This document shows positions 30,103 through 41,300 of a stretch of DNA of 64,000 nt, piece by piece. The number at the start of each line of letters is the position of its first letter. Position 1 is the stretch's first letter. Source of the DNA: Pythium myriotylum (Eukaryota; Oomycota; Peronosporomycetes; Pythiales; Pythiaceae); NCBI GenBank assembly GCA_023091665.1, contig JALJCQ010000009.1, positions 1,240,001 through 1,304,000 of the forward strand. The letters run 5' to 3'. The notes beneath the pieces are model-generated. The model worked only from the letters and a program-made list of their open reading frames with translations. It was not told the origin of the DNA and ran no database searches. The translations under genes were made by a program, and so were the position numbers.

Positions 30103-31307
30103 GATTGACAAATGAGGGACAAAAATGCATATGTAGGGTATAGAGGCTGCTCTGCGCCATCCATTGCTGGTCTCAGTGGTTCGAACCGAGCCGTGCTCGG
30201 TTCAGGCGAACGATTTTTCTAACCGTGACGACCATCTTGGCCTCATGACCAACGCGGTGCACAATACCCAAGTAGTGAATCATTCGATGCAGTTGATGTA
30301 ACGTATTTCACCAGATTATGGTCCTAAAACGGGTACCTAAGGATTTTTGCTGGCATTTCTGCAATTTGGCGCCAATCCTGGCAGGAATGGTACGAGACGG
30401 AAGCTGTTTTAACGGTGCACAACGTGTGCGTACGAGAGTCTAAGCGACCCAAACGTGTTTCTTCCGCTGAAGCTGGAACATGAGAATTCGGATTTTGGCC
30501 ACATCAGATTATCGCAGGTCCAGTATTGGAAGCAAAAACTTCTAATAGCGTGAATTTTGGTCAGGCGGTACAAAACATATGGGAATGTGAAGGGATATAC
30601 TATATCAGTCAGTTCAAGATACATGGATCGGACCGTGGTCGACCATGGTTGCTGTGCCATAAACCGCTGGGCCAAAAATCCCCCAATGAACGGACTCGAT
30701 TTGCCTATACGATTCATCGATTGGCTAATGCGCTATTTTTCGCCAAAAACTGGTGCACCTCCATAATCTGCTGAAATACGTTATATACAAAAAGCATAGG
30801 TCTAATGAGGCGTACATATTGATACTCAATACACGTTACTACTCTCATCAAATGCCGAGTTGGATAGGTGATTGGATACCAGTGGCAATGCTCAAAGTCC
30901 TTGTCAAAGGGCGAAAAGCGTATGCCGACTTTGCTCGTAGCAACGAGCTGCAGATGCACTCACTCGGGCAGTTCAAATATCTCAGCGGCACTTTGCAGAC
31001 AACCATCATCACTAGCAGAAATTTGAGCGACGGATCGTGTGACTGCGACACGTTCTAGGGCACAATCTCGAGAAGCTCCTCACGAGCAGCTTTTTGCTCT
31101 GCGTCGAGCAAAAGCATTAGCACGGGCGGGAACTTTTCACCGTGGATCGCGCTCTTGGCGTTCTTGATCACGAGCCCTACCTTGCACGACTCAAGCCCGT
31201 TGAAAATCTCATCCAGCGGCTACGGCAGCGCCGCCTTGTCGCCGCCCTTGAGCAGCTACTGCAGCACAGCGCAGTAGCGGTCGTTGCTCGCGCCTTCAGC
31301 CTCCATG

Positions 31308-31312
<5 letters not shown>
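30103..31312. other. No recognised gene, copy 1
   Basis: The + strand has a frame at 30526-30774 (NFGQAVQNIWECEGIYYISQ) and others of 80-100 codons. None shows a family signature, and they are broken by stops. The minus strand near 31080-31300 reads NAKSAIHGEKFPPVLMLLLD with two internal stops, perhaps another transposon piece. Copy 2 equivalent: 48599-49808. Confidence 0.35.

Positions 31313-31399
<87 letters not shown>
31313..31399. repeat. (GA)n microsatellite, copy 1
   Basis: About 43 GA units in a row. Copy 2 has 30 bp less (49809-49865). It is the first length difference between the two duplicate blocks. Confidence 0.95.
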
Positions 31400-31402
<3 letters not shown>

Positions 31403-31827
31403 AGGGATAGAGTAACAGGAGTCGCTCACGAGATCCGAGATGCTTACTTTCTAACGGGGCCGTGGCGGTGTCGTGAGGATCGCGCCCAGAGCTTCAAAAT
31501 GGAAACGCGCAAGGTTACCGATTAAGCTGCCGTATTGGTCTATGTGATCGTTTATTCCGTCGCACGGGCGTCGAGGTCATCGTGGCCGCGAAGAAGCGCA
31601 AGCAATGCATGCGCCCGAGTGCGCCGCTCCGTTCATATCGAATGGCAAGTTGGATTTCGCGCCATCTCACTGGCTTCGCTCGGGAATATTACCGATGAGG
31701 TTTTGTGAGTAAAACCTCATGATATCGTGCTATACAAATTCCAAGTCACTTGGGCTGGCTCTTTGGTTTAGTTAGCAACGTTGGTAACTAACGTTTACGT
31801 TGTTTCTCAACACTTAACGTATGCAGG

Positions 31828-32560
31828 GCTAACTGTGAGCCACTGGTACGCGTGCATAAGGAGTGTCTGCTCCCAAGAATTGGTGCGTACGGACTGCCAG
31901 GTAAGTTGAAATCGGCGTCAGATAGAGCTGTTTCTAACTTAAAGTCTATAAAGATTGGTGGTGCAGGGATGTCGTCGAAATCGACGAAACCAGTCTTGCT
32001 GAGGAGCAAAAGTATGGCCGCGGTGCAAAGTACCATGAGTTCTGGCTGTTTGGGGGCGTTGAGCGCAACACGCTGGTTCGGTCGTATTGTGTATGATGAC
32101 CGAACCAAGGCGACCCTCCTTCCGATCATCAAGGCATTTATAAAGCCGAGGTGTGTTGGACGTTGACTACCACATTGATGTGAAACTAAGTGTTGTTTTA
32201 AACAGAACGTTGATTATATCGGAAAAGTTCTAATCCTATGTGTGGGAGCGGGGTGATCACCTGTACACTCTGGCAAACAACTGCTCCCTTGCAGGGATGC
32301 AATATGCGCACCAATAGGTAAACCACTCTATAAACTTTGCTGACCCAGAGACCGGTGCCCACACCAACACCATTGAGGGTCTCTGGGAGGTGCGCATCAA
32401 ACGATATATCGAGGCAATGCGGGGGGTGTGCAGCGAACGCCTGGACGCTTATATTGACGAGTTTATGTGGCGCTCGCGGTTCTTTCCACCACGAGCTACA
32501 GGCGGTGAATATCTGTGTGGGCTTGTATGTGCCATCCAGAGAAACCACTGGTACAGGTTA
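31828..32560 (+). pseudogene. Merlin (ISXO2-like) transposase, 3' part, copy 1
   Basis: The exon at 31828-31900 reads VSHWYACIRSVCSQELVRTD. After a GT-AG intron (31901-31966) come GDVVEIDETSLAEEQKYGRG and AKYHEFWLFGGVERNT, the first catalytic block of Merlin/ISXO2 enzymes, then GRIVYDDRTKATLLPIIKAF. A further intron ends near 32207. The final exon gives FADPETGAHTNTIEGLWEVR and LDAYIDEFMWRSRFF, the typical HTNTIEGLW end. Two in-frame stops (SEKF followed by TAA; CACCAA followed by TAG), and Glu in place of the expected second Asp, mark it as inactive. It completes the gene started at 25785. Confidence 0.8.
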
Positions 32561-32625
32561 AGTACACTGCAGTACACTTCAAGTTGTTGAAAACAAAAGT
32601 GGGTCTCTCTTTAGTGAGAGCCAGG

Positions 32626-32790
32626 GTTAACACATGTAGAATAAATAACAGCTATTAACACGTTTCGACCAGCTAACACGTTTTAACAATCGCGTACTTT
32701 TTCAGCAGTTTCTAACACTGCAACAGAACAGATCTTAACACTTGCTAACAATTCTCGCATTAACGCTTTGCTACATTTCCGTCCTAACAC
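32626..32790. repeat. TTAACAC-type short repeats ahead of hAT relic 2, copy 1
   Basis: About ten TAACAC/TTAACAN words at irregular spacing; TTCTAACGCTTCTTAACAC-like words recur near 33415. They may be subterminal binding repeats of the second hAT element. Copy 2: 51092-51256. Confidence 0.6.
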
Positions 32791-32819
32791 TTTTTCGAGC
32801 TCGATCGCTGGTGAACGCG

Positions 32820-33216
32820 ATGAGTGAGGTGAAGAAGAAGCGCGTGCATGTGGCGCCCAACAAGAAAGACACTGGGGTCGTACCCGAACTGCCTGGAGAA
32901 GCTCAGCTACGGTGGCTTCAAGAACCATTTCACCAAGATGCACCTCGGCCGGACACTTTATGGGATGCGCCTCTCTAGACAAAATACGCTGTCTCCCTTG
33001 GCGATCATGCGCGTCTGGCAGCGCATCGGCTCAACGAGCCGATGCCGTTGACCCATCTCGCCGAGCAGCAGAGATTTTTGATCGATGAGGTGTCGAAGCT
33101 TAGCCGCGGGGTGGCCACCTTAATGGCACATTTCAAGGTCACGGCAAGCGGCGCAAGTGAGTCGGAGGAGAGAAACGACGGGTTAATCAAGAAGAAGAAG
33201 AGAAGTAGGAGGGGAG

Positions 33217-33247
<31 letters not shown>

Positions 33248-34457
33248 AGGAGGAAGTAGAAGAAATTGAAGAAGTCGACGAAGCTACTGCGGTGGAGGTA
33301 GTGCCGGTGCCAGTGCCATAGGTCGTAGCCGACGGCAAAGGCCGAGCTAGAAACGGCAGCAGGGCCACCCCAGAAAAAACGCCGAGCGAGCCGCATGCAA
33401 GCGCGTGCACAACATTCTAACGCTTCTTAACACCCTCAACACAAGCCGATGCGCTAGCATCGCCTCGGCAGCCTGCCGCCTCACCTCCGCTACTTTGCCT
33501 GCAATCAACCGTAAATGTCGATGTCAATTACTGCATATTGAAGCCATCGTCTCGACCAACGTTTCCGCGATCGTGTCATTCGCACCAGCATGATGCTCAC
33601 TCTTTTTGGGGCTCTGCGTAAAATCAAACGTGAAAGAATATAGGATGGGAACCACACGGCAGTTGCTATTCCTGTCTCACACACTGCAAACCCACACTGA
33701 GCCCACGAATCTTGTTGCATCCATATCCCAAAACTTCGCCACGCGTCATGTATAGGGTTAATTTGGAGAAGGTGTCACTCTTTCCGATCCAACTGCGAAA
33801 TCATGCCATCGGATCCCTACTCACCCAACATATTTTCAACGAACTCATGCGTGGTGAGCAGGTGCGGTAGACGGCCTAACCCTGTACATCGGTGGTTGCA
33901 TAGATGCCACTTGGCTGGACAGGAAGAAAAAAATACACAAACAGGGTGTCCGAGCCAAACCAAAAAAATATGTCCATTTTTGTGTGCAGCTAACAGCGTA
34001 TACAGGCTCGATGTGTATGGATAGTTCGCTAATCGAGCGCTACCTGGGCTTAGCGCGTCACCTCGCCACCGACGCTGACATTGTCCAGAGCCCTGCGTGC
34101 GTTGCGGTGCTCGTTAGTTGCGACCAGGAGCTCACTACAGAGCAACGCAATGCACTCATCGCTTTTCGTGCACGTTCCACTGGCGCCGAGGAGAACGCTG
34201 ACGAAAAGCTTGGCTTTGCGGAGCGCATCCTACGCGAGAAGAAGCGCGCCCGCAGTAGCGTCGCTCAGTATCGCCACATCGAGTTCATTCCCTCTACGTC
34301 GAACATTGTCGAGCGCTTTTTCGGTGAAGCGAAAATGGTGCTCGGTCACCATCGCCAGTCCAAGCTACCGGCAAATTTTGAGACAATTCTCTTTTTGAAG
34401 ATGAACCGCTGTTTCTGGAATTTCACCACGGTATCGGAGGTGATCAACGGGAACTAG
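32820..34457 (+). pseudogene. Second hAT relic: BED-like start and dimerisation end, copy 1
   Basis: It starts MSEVKKKRVHVAPNKKDTG, continuing in the next frame as SYPNCLEKLSYGGFKNHFTK with MHLGRTLYG, a BED-type finger. A coiled segment (AEQQRFLIDEVSKLSRGVAT) and a poly-G tract follow. The last 157 codons (33984-34457) are open and end in a clear hAT C-terminus: SSVAQYRHIEFIPSTSNIVE, RFFGEAKMVLGHHRQSKLPA, NFETILFLKMNRCFWNFTT. The central catalytic part is missing. This makes it a non-autonomous, internally deleted element distinct from the hAT at 26876. Confidence 0.7.
33220..33247. repeat. Poly-G run, copy 1
   Basis: 28 consecutive G; copy 2 has 29 (51686-51714). Such runs are prone to sequencing and polymerase error, so the one-base difference means little. 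Confidence 0.9.
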
Positions 34458-35429
34458 CCACAGCAATCATTGATTTTCGGTTGTTGAGGATTTTAGTGCA
34501 ATAATTATGAGTTATCTCGGGGGTCGCTTTGTGGGTCCAGGTCCTGGACCTCATGACGGAACTGTAGGTTAGGACCCAAGCTTCAATAACCTGTTTCGGG
34601 ACAGAGACTGTTTGAAATTTCAACTGATTCTGATTGGACGGAATGGAATTATGTACGCATGTGGAAAACGTGCGCGCAAACAAGGAGAAACAAGCAGAGT
34701 GCCAAGACGTCAACGTGAGTGAGACTGATGCGTGTTATATTATTACAACTCGATGCCGAAATCCAAAGACATTGTATGTTTCTGCATGTGTTGTCGAAGG
34801 GGGCTCTTCGAAGAGTACACTTTATGGCACAGTGAGCATTGGGAAGGCGTTGTGTTTTGTTCTTTGTACCTCTTCCTCGTCGCTTGAACTCTTCAAAATC
34901 GCCAAACTTTTTGCACCACCCACGGTGTTTCCATATAGTCTGTTTTGTTGAAAACGCTGATCCACGTTTGCAGTCATGCGATTGGATCACCACGGGATGG
35001 GTTACGTTGTCTAGAGCACCAAAGCCTTCGATGCCAATTGCAAAATGGAGTCGAATGTTGTACTCACTGTATTTCAGACCACAGTGCGCCTAAGCAATCT
35101 CGCACGAAGACGGGCACGTCTTTTGCTCGGCCCATGTCGACTTCGACTGTATCGCCAAAGCGACCGTTGAACACCCTTTGCTTCGTGTTGGGCATCAATG
35201 CCACAAGAACACCCAGTGAAGGAACACCTTTGCTTTTGACGTCGGATTCCACAGAAGAGAGTGAAATATCTCTATGATGACTCCTCCTTTTAGTGCAACT
35301 GCTTCTCGAATTTCGTACCGCGAGTCCGGTTCACGACAAATTCGACGGCAAGGAACAGGGGCTCCGTACCTGGGCATCTGTCGAGTCGAGCTTGAAATCG
35401 ATCAGATTTTGCGCGCGACCTACTTCCTT
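34458..35429. other. Transposon scrap, possible Mutator-like piece, copy 1
   Basis: On the minus strand, 34649-34993 reads KKFGDFEEFKRRGRGTKNKT, then IKCTLRRAPFDNTCRN, and 35064-35252 reads LGVLVALMPNTKQRVFNG. These faintly recall the zinc-binding and catalytic entry of Mutator-like transposases, but the match is too weak to name. Copy 2 equivalent: 53693-54664. Confidence 0.3.
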
Positions 35430-35559
35430 GAATACTGATTCATATGAGAGCAATAGGCGAATGCTGCACCTATCTCCTTATCTGTGACGTCAATGAATAC
35501 TGATTCACATGAGAGCAATGGGCGAATGCTGCACCTATCTCCTGATCTGTGACGTCAAT
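35430..35559. repeat. 65-bp direct repeat x2 with TGACGTCA sites, copy 1
   Basis: Two adjacent 65-bp units with four base differences, each ending GTGACGTCAAT. The repeat abuts the left edge of the tRNA-Gly module. TGACGTCA is the palindromic site bound by CREB/ATF-type bZIP factors; use here is not shown. Confidence 0.9.
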
Positions 35560-36139
35560 GGGTAGTGCTTATCCATGGCTCGACTCGGTTTTGCCTGGCA
35601 AGTGGTCTGTCAACTCAGGCCAGACGACTCCTTTGTGCCTGCGGACAGTGTTCAACCCATGCACAGTGAATGGATCGAACCGATGGGCGTTGGTCCGTCG
35701 TGTCGCAACCCCCGAATTGCGCTCTCGCCACCAGCCGGTCGAAGGTCACCGGCGCACTACGCTCGGCCAGCGCCAGCGCCAGCGCCAGCGCCATCTGTCT
35801 CTGTCTCTGTCTCTGTCTCTGTCTCTGTCTCTGTCTCTCTCCGCATTCGTGGGGCAGTGCGACTACGAGAGCAGGGGAAGTAATAGCGGATTGGAGCGGG
35901 GGTGGCGGCGGTGGAGCGGGGGTGGCGGCGGTGGAGCGGGGGTGGCGGCGGTGGAGCGGGGATGACGCGGGGCCAGGAGCAGGAGCGAGCGCCGGAGAAG
36001 GGCGCGAATCGGGTAGAAGAAGAGTGAGAAGAAGAGTTAGAGTTGTGGATGGAAATGGTATCATAGGGCTCTGCAGAGCGTCAGGTAGGGCTGGGTCGTG
36101 GCAAAACGTTGTGAAACGTGCTGTAAAGGGGCAAAACTG

Positions 36140-36211
36140 TGCGCCATCGGGGAATCGAACCCCGACCTCATCCTTGGAAGGGACGAATCCTAACCATTAG
36201 ACCAATGGCGC
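36140..36211 (-). tRNA. tRNA-Gly(UCC), module A
   Basis: 72 nt with discriminator A. The acceptor GCGCCAT pairs with ATGGCGC. The A box is TGGTCTAATGG and the B box GGTTCGATTCC. The anticodon loop CTTCCAA gives UCC (reads GGA). A TTTT Pol III stop lies 4 nt downstream on the minus strand. No intron, CCA not encoded. Confidence 0.96.
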
Positions 36212-36615
36212 GATGCGGACCACGCTCAAACAGCCACACACACAAACACAACACAACTACCAAACACACAACGGCCAAACGCACACGACAAACAAAACGA
36301 ATCGCTACGGACACGACCCTCGAACGCCTGACGACACCCCCATCAGAACACAGACACACAGCGGCACACATACACCACCGCTCTTCTACAATCACACTCA
36401 CACCCAAACAGCCCATCAAACACAAACACAAACACACTCACGCTCACACTTACACTTACACTTATACTCACAGTTCAACATCACCCGTCCCACTCCCAGC
36501 GACCAATGCGAGCGATCCTTTGTCCCACGCTCCATTTGGGACGAGAGGCCTCTCGATCAAGGCGTCGCCATCGTGGTATCGTGCGTGGTGTTGGGTTTCG
36601 CAAAACAAAGAGGAT

Positions 36616-36687
36616 TGCGCCGCCGGGGAATCGAACCCCGACCTCGTCCGTGGGAGGGACGAATCCTAACCATTAGACCAACGGCGC
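36616..36687 (-). tRNA. tRNA-Gly(CCC), module A
   Basis: 72 nt with discriminator A. The acceptor GCGCCGT pairs with GCGGCGC (one G-U). The anticodon loop CTCCCAC gives CCC (reads GGG). It differs from the UCC gene mainly in the acceptor and anticodon stems, so the two are paralogues. A TTTG TTTT stop lies downstream. It lies 404 bp upstream of the UCC gene in transcription direction. Confidence 0.96.
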
Positions 36688-36770
36688 ATCGCGAAACTCG
36701 CTTGTAGACGTTTTTTCACCACCCCCAAAAACCCTACCCCGCGCCCCGCAAATTTTCTGGACAGGCTACT

Positions 36771-36780
36771 AGCGGGTCCG
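36771..36780. other. 10-bp junction filler between the duplicate blocks
   Basis: AGCGGGTCCG belongs neither to the right end of copy 1 (which continues GAATCT in copy 2) nor to the left flank of copy 1 (ATGAGGCC). It resembles filler inserted at end joining. Confidence 0.85.
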
Positions 36781-36827
36781 CGGCGAACCACTCGCCGTCG
36801 TCGGACGCGTCGTCCTCGCACGGCGGT

Positions 36828-37290
36828 ATGCGCACCAGCGGCAGCAGCAAGAGCAAGCGCGTGGTGCTGTCAATCCACGAGAAGCAGCAGGTGCTCCAGC
36901 GGCTGGACATGGGCGAGCAGCCGGTGGTCGCGCGACTTTGGCACCAGCCGGCAGGAGGTCTCGAACATCAAGAAGAACCGCGCGCGGATCCTCGTGTTCC
37001 GCCTCGACGCCACACACCTCTCGAGCCTGCGCCGCAAGACGCTCAAGGCCACGACCGAGTACCACTGGAGCGTGGAGCAGGAGCTCAACCGCTGGCCCAT
37101 CCACCAGCGCAGGCTCGGCCGCGGCGTCTCGCCCGACGCGCGCGTGCACAAGGCGACCGACGTGTTCATGCAGGACGCGGCCGACGACCTGACTCAATTC
37201 ACGCTCAGTCACTGCAAGTTCGGAGCTTTTGTGCTAAAGTTCCGCAATCTGATCGGCATCAAGCTGTACGCTCGTGAGATGGGGAGCTGA
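36828..37290 (+). pseudogene. CENP-B/psq-type transposase fragment, copy 2
   Basis: Identical to 18332-18794, including the one-base frameshift after GEQPVVAR. Here the acidic upstream part is missing because the duplication boundary lies 47 bp before the ATG. Confidence 0.65.
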
Positions 37291-37409
37291 AGCGGCGATT
37301 ACTGATTTCCATCACTCTCGGATGTGGTATCTGCTTGTTGTTCGAGCAACTTTACTGAGCGCAACACTGCCTCTGGGCTCATTGACCACGACTTTCCCCA
37401 TCTGCTCGG

Positions 37410-37447
37410 AACTCGTGGAGATTCGTCGCGACGAATCTCCACGAGTT
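37410..37447. repeat. 38-bp perfect palindrome, copy 2
   Basis: Identical to 18914-18951, unmutated in both arms. Confidence 0.95.
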
Positions 37448-37631
37448 TCCTAGTGATCGTGAGGCACGGTGGCCACCAGCTATTGCGCTGGTGCTGAAAT
37501 ACTGTGGACTCACTGAGTACCCACCGAAGTTAGCTCTTTTGGGACTGCAGGGGCTGTCGCTCACCGGGAATGAGATATTATAATAGTGATGCTTCCAGCA
37601 AAGGCAATCGAGACGCCGGACTGTAATCCAT

Positions 37632-37928
37632 ATGGCTGTGCGAGGAAATCCGATCCCCCAACTAATACCAGAAGACGTTGACATCTCCGAAGTGACAATA
37701 TGGTTGTTTTATCTTGACTCGTCTAACATTGCAATTCTGCCTCCGTGGATGACCGACGAAGCGTTTTGGGAGCGAGAAGGAGCCGTGACTGCCGGAAGAA
37801 CTCCACTGTGTGAAGCCATTCTCAAAGCCAACCAGAGCGAGAGAGATTCTCAGCCGTGGATATCCCGGATCGACTCCACGAAGATCGAAGAGCTTGGGCT
37901 TATCCTCTTTCTGTGGACGAGAGAATAA
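37632..37928 (+). CDS. Hypothetical 98-residue protein, copy 2
   Basis: Identical to the frame at 19136-19432. No family recognised. Confidence 0.25.
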   Translation: MAVRGNPIPQLIPEDVDISEVTIWLFYLDSSNIAILPPWMTDEAFWEREGAVTAGRTPLCEAILKANQSERDSQPWISRIDSTKIEELGLILFLWTRE

Positions 37929-38316
37929 ATGAGGTCCAGTAATGGTCAAATACACCCAGGAAGCCACGAAGTTGAGAGCACTCATTCTCGGCTTCTAGCA
38001 CGCGCCTCGACGCACTCCTATTGCGAAGTAAATTGAAGGCACATGACGTTGACGTGTGTGTATCAGCTCTGTTTGCAGTAGCAGTTAGATATCGAGACCT
38101 CTGGTGTTCATGATTGGGCGAGATTCCTTTCCCCTGCTCTACGCACTTTGAAACAAGTCAGGAGAGTTTGAATGTACACTTCTGGTCGTTCCGAAGACCA
38201 GTGGGCTTACCCGCTTCGTGTTTCTCATGTTTGCCGCCGTGAACGAACTTGTGTTGTGCTCATAGATAATGAAGCGCAAACGCAGCTGACGGACCGTTCC
38301 TTCGTCAGCTGACCAT

Positions 38317-41300
38317 CTACATTCGCTTCCGTTTGGACCTGAGGTTGTTGATCTCCCTGCTCAACTGAATATCATCAAGATCACACTGGAATCCCTTTCT
38401 GACTTCAGTTGGACAATCTTCAGTTGAAATAGTTGCATTCTCCGTGAGGACCTGCTCGATGAATTTAGTCAAAGGCTGTGTACGCCGCCCACGCTTCCGT
38501 GCCGGGTTTCCCGCGGTAGTGGAGACTTCAGTGCTGTTCGTCGGATTCACCTCCTGTTGCCCCTCGGTAACGCCGTCCAGCGAGTCGATGGGTACACTAT
38601 GATGAGGCTGAGGCGGGGGGCGTGCGGGCCGCCGCTTAAGCTTGGCAATCTCTTGTCGAATCTCGTTTTCGCCGGGTAAGTCGTAGCGACCAGGGTGCGC
38701 ACAGCAGATAAGCTCCAACATGCGACCGGGTCCTATCCTCTTTGACGGATTCTCTTCACCCAATCGGAACATCACCTCGATCTCACTGTGGAAGTTGCCG
38801 ACATATCTTTCGCCGTATGACATACCCCATGCTGGTCGCTCTGCCCAACCTCTCGAAAAGAGCAAATAATCAGGTCCATCACCGTCACGTGTGGAATCGA
38901 CGTCGGTGTCTCCAACAGTGGTTGCTTCATGGCCTGCTCTGTCACGGATGCTGCAGTCGTTCTCATTGTTTAGGTCATTGCCGTTAGGAGAAACTATCGT
39001 CTGCGGATCTCGAAGAACGACATCACCAACACGCTGCATCTTCAGTGCCGTTCGAATTGCGTGTGCAATGGCGTCCCGGTTAGCGACATCATCTTCAGTC
39101 AAAGCTTCTTTTTCTAACACATTCCTCGCAGGCCTCGTTCGCCGTCGAAGTTGTCCTTGCGTTGCAATTCCAACTCCCGTCACGCGACCTACTCGAACAG
39201 CAAGCTCAATCGCCTCCTCTCCTTCGCATTCCTCGCCTTCTGATTCATCATCACTTGGTGGTGGCGCATGGACCACCGAAAGTTCGGTCTCGTCCTCGTC
39301 ATCCGCGTCAGCATGACCGGCTTCACGGGACGGTTGGCTGCTTCGTTTTAGTTGAATCTTGCTCGACGACACTGGTTGGGAAACTAAAACACACGAGCCC
39401 TTAGATGGGTTGCAGAGGAATTGGAACCCCTTCCCAATCCCAGAGTACTCAAAAAATGTAACCGTGAATGTTGGACAGCTTGCATATCCATCCGCGGGGT
39501 TCGGCACTGCGCTCGTGTTGTGTCTCTTCAGTTTGATGTGATTGGCACGTTTCACATGCTTTCGAATCGTGGTCTCAAAGTTCTCCACGACCTTCACTAG
39601 TCGGTCCAACGTCTCTCGGTCATGCTCGATGAGCTCCACAACTGTGTTTGGCAGACCGCCGTGGCTTTTGAGTGCAATAACAGCCTCAGTAGGTGTCACA
39701 CAATTGTGCTTTTCCTTAACCCACGAGCGAATCACCCCCATTGATCTCGCGAAGTGCGCATCGATGATACCCTTGCCATCTTGTGTTTCAGTGTGCAGAA
39801 ACTCGTCGATCTCAACTCCGTGGATCCATGAGAGAAAGGGAAGGATCAGTGGGATGAATATGTTCTGGTAGCTGGTAGCGTTGTCGGACTGCAGCACCAT
39901 TCTCTTCAGACTGGGTTGATCGATCTTGACGCGCACCAGAAGAGCCTCAAGAATCGACACAACCGCCTCTTTATCCTGCTTGTTATCCCCCTTGCTGATG
40001 TGGTCGTAGTACAGCTTTCGAGGTTCTATCACTGGAGGTGCTTCAGTCGCATCTGCCACTGAGGTATGAAAGTACTGGACGACGGTCCCATGCCAACTAA
40101 TACCGCGCTTGCCGTAGTGATCCACGGTCTTTTCACGATGATACATGGGTTCAAGCTTCATCTTGAAGTCAATCAGAGCCAACGCTTCTAGAGTGCTAAC
40201 TTGCTCAACTTGACGGTCGCGTATCTTCTCTATGGTTGATTGGATTGCGAGTTGTTGATTGACAACCCGCACTCTGTGGCCGAGGTAGAGGCGCGCCTTG
40301 TGAGCACAATCGTCGATGACCTTGAAGACGGACGGGTGAGGATCCACAGACTGCAATTTGGTTTTCAGAACGGAGTACAGGCGGAATACCTCACGACAGT
40401 CGTCGCAGATTACGTTCGTTGGCGGAGGGCAACTGCTGGTGCAACCCACCGTCGCTCTGTGTGTGCATGTGTTTGTACGATCGCCGAGCCCATAGCGAAC
40501 GTGATGAAGAATGCATCCTCTTTCATTCTCTCGAAGCTGAGAGTCGAATCCGTACTTGAGGTACACCTCAACGAGATGGAGATGACTCAAAAGCTCTCCT
40601 TGCTCCTCACCGGGTGGGATCAAATCCCTGATTATCCGTTCAAGTAAGACAGTTGAATCATTGACCAAAAAGCCAACAACATAATCGACAGCGTTCCGTT
40701 GCTGTGCTTCGCCGTTGGTCAAGGTGGATACGATATTGAAAAACGTGGATCTCTTGATTGTCGGAGCATTCGGGTTTTCAGCCATGTGGGCCACGTACGC
40801 TTGATAGATGTGTGTTCTTGTCTGTCGACGCATTATGGACGGAAAAACGAAAGCTTGGTCACCCACACGCAAGCGCTTCGTTCCCCACGAGAAAAATGAC
40901 ACGTATGTCGATGATATCATGAACGCTACTGCGTCTTCCACTGCCATCGGATCGAAACGTCGCACGCTTCGTTTTGTTTTCATGAGTAGATTGCCTCTCT
41001 GCAGCTCCTCTAAGTCCTCTCGCCCCTTGACGAAAGTTCGTTTAGCAACGTTCACACCTTCGAGGTTCTGAAGCTCAGTAAGTGAGAGTACAGAGAGACA
41101 CGCGCGTAGCGCACGCCTTTCGATCGATCCCTTCTGCGTTTTGGAGTAACAGGCGATCAAATTGGCTAAAACCTTGAGTGCAAGAGCTTCTCTTCCTTGG
41201 TGGACAACCTGCCGCCCAATGAGATCCCACAACGCCTTCCCCGAGGGCTCATCACCGCCGCAAAACAAGAAACAAACCTGATCAATCGCTTCCTTAGTCA

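Larger units (their letters stand above)
18285..36770 (+). repeat. 18.5-kb tandem duplication, copy 1
   Basis: 18285 onward equals 36781 onward base for base apart from a few changes; the right end, GGACAGGCTACT at 36770, equals that at 55999. The offset is 18,496 bp until the (GA)n tract, 18,466 after it, 18,467 after the G run, and 19,235 after the 384-bp triplication. SNPs seen by eye: 23684 T / 42180 C, 26768 T / 45264 G, 27884 C / 46380 T, 33326 T / 51793 C. The left breakpoint cuts a CENP-B-like gene, and the right one falls at the end of a tRNA-Gly module. Confidence 0.97.
35560..36770. repeat. tRNA-Gly module A (truncated first monomer)
   Basis: About 1.2 kb matching the monomers of the array at 56,000-64,000, but lacking their 540-bp spacer. 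It holds (GCCAGC)n, (GTCTCT)7, three copies of a 20-bp G-rich unit at 35893-35961, an (ACACAA)n stretch and the two tRNA genes. The left edge joins unrelated sequence at GTGCTTATCC. Confidence 0.95.

Noticed and set aside
31142..31525. Frame containing a long Arg-Glu repeat
   Set aside because: Translation of the (GA)n microsatellite; its length differs between the two copies only by GA units.
35549..36707. Several overlapping open frames of 100-190 codons in every tRNA monomer (Ser-Val, Arg-Gln, His-Thr or Gly-rich)
   Set aside because: They are translations of (GTCTCT)n, (ACACAA)n, the 20-bp minisatellite and even of the tRNA genes; they change length with the satellites and have no family signature.
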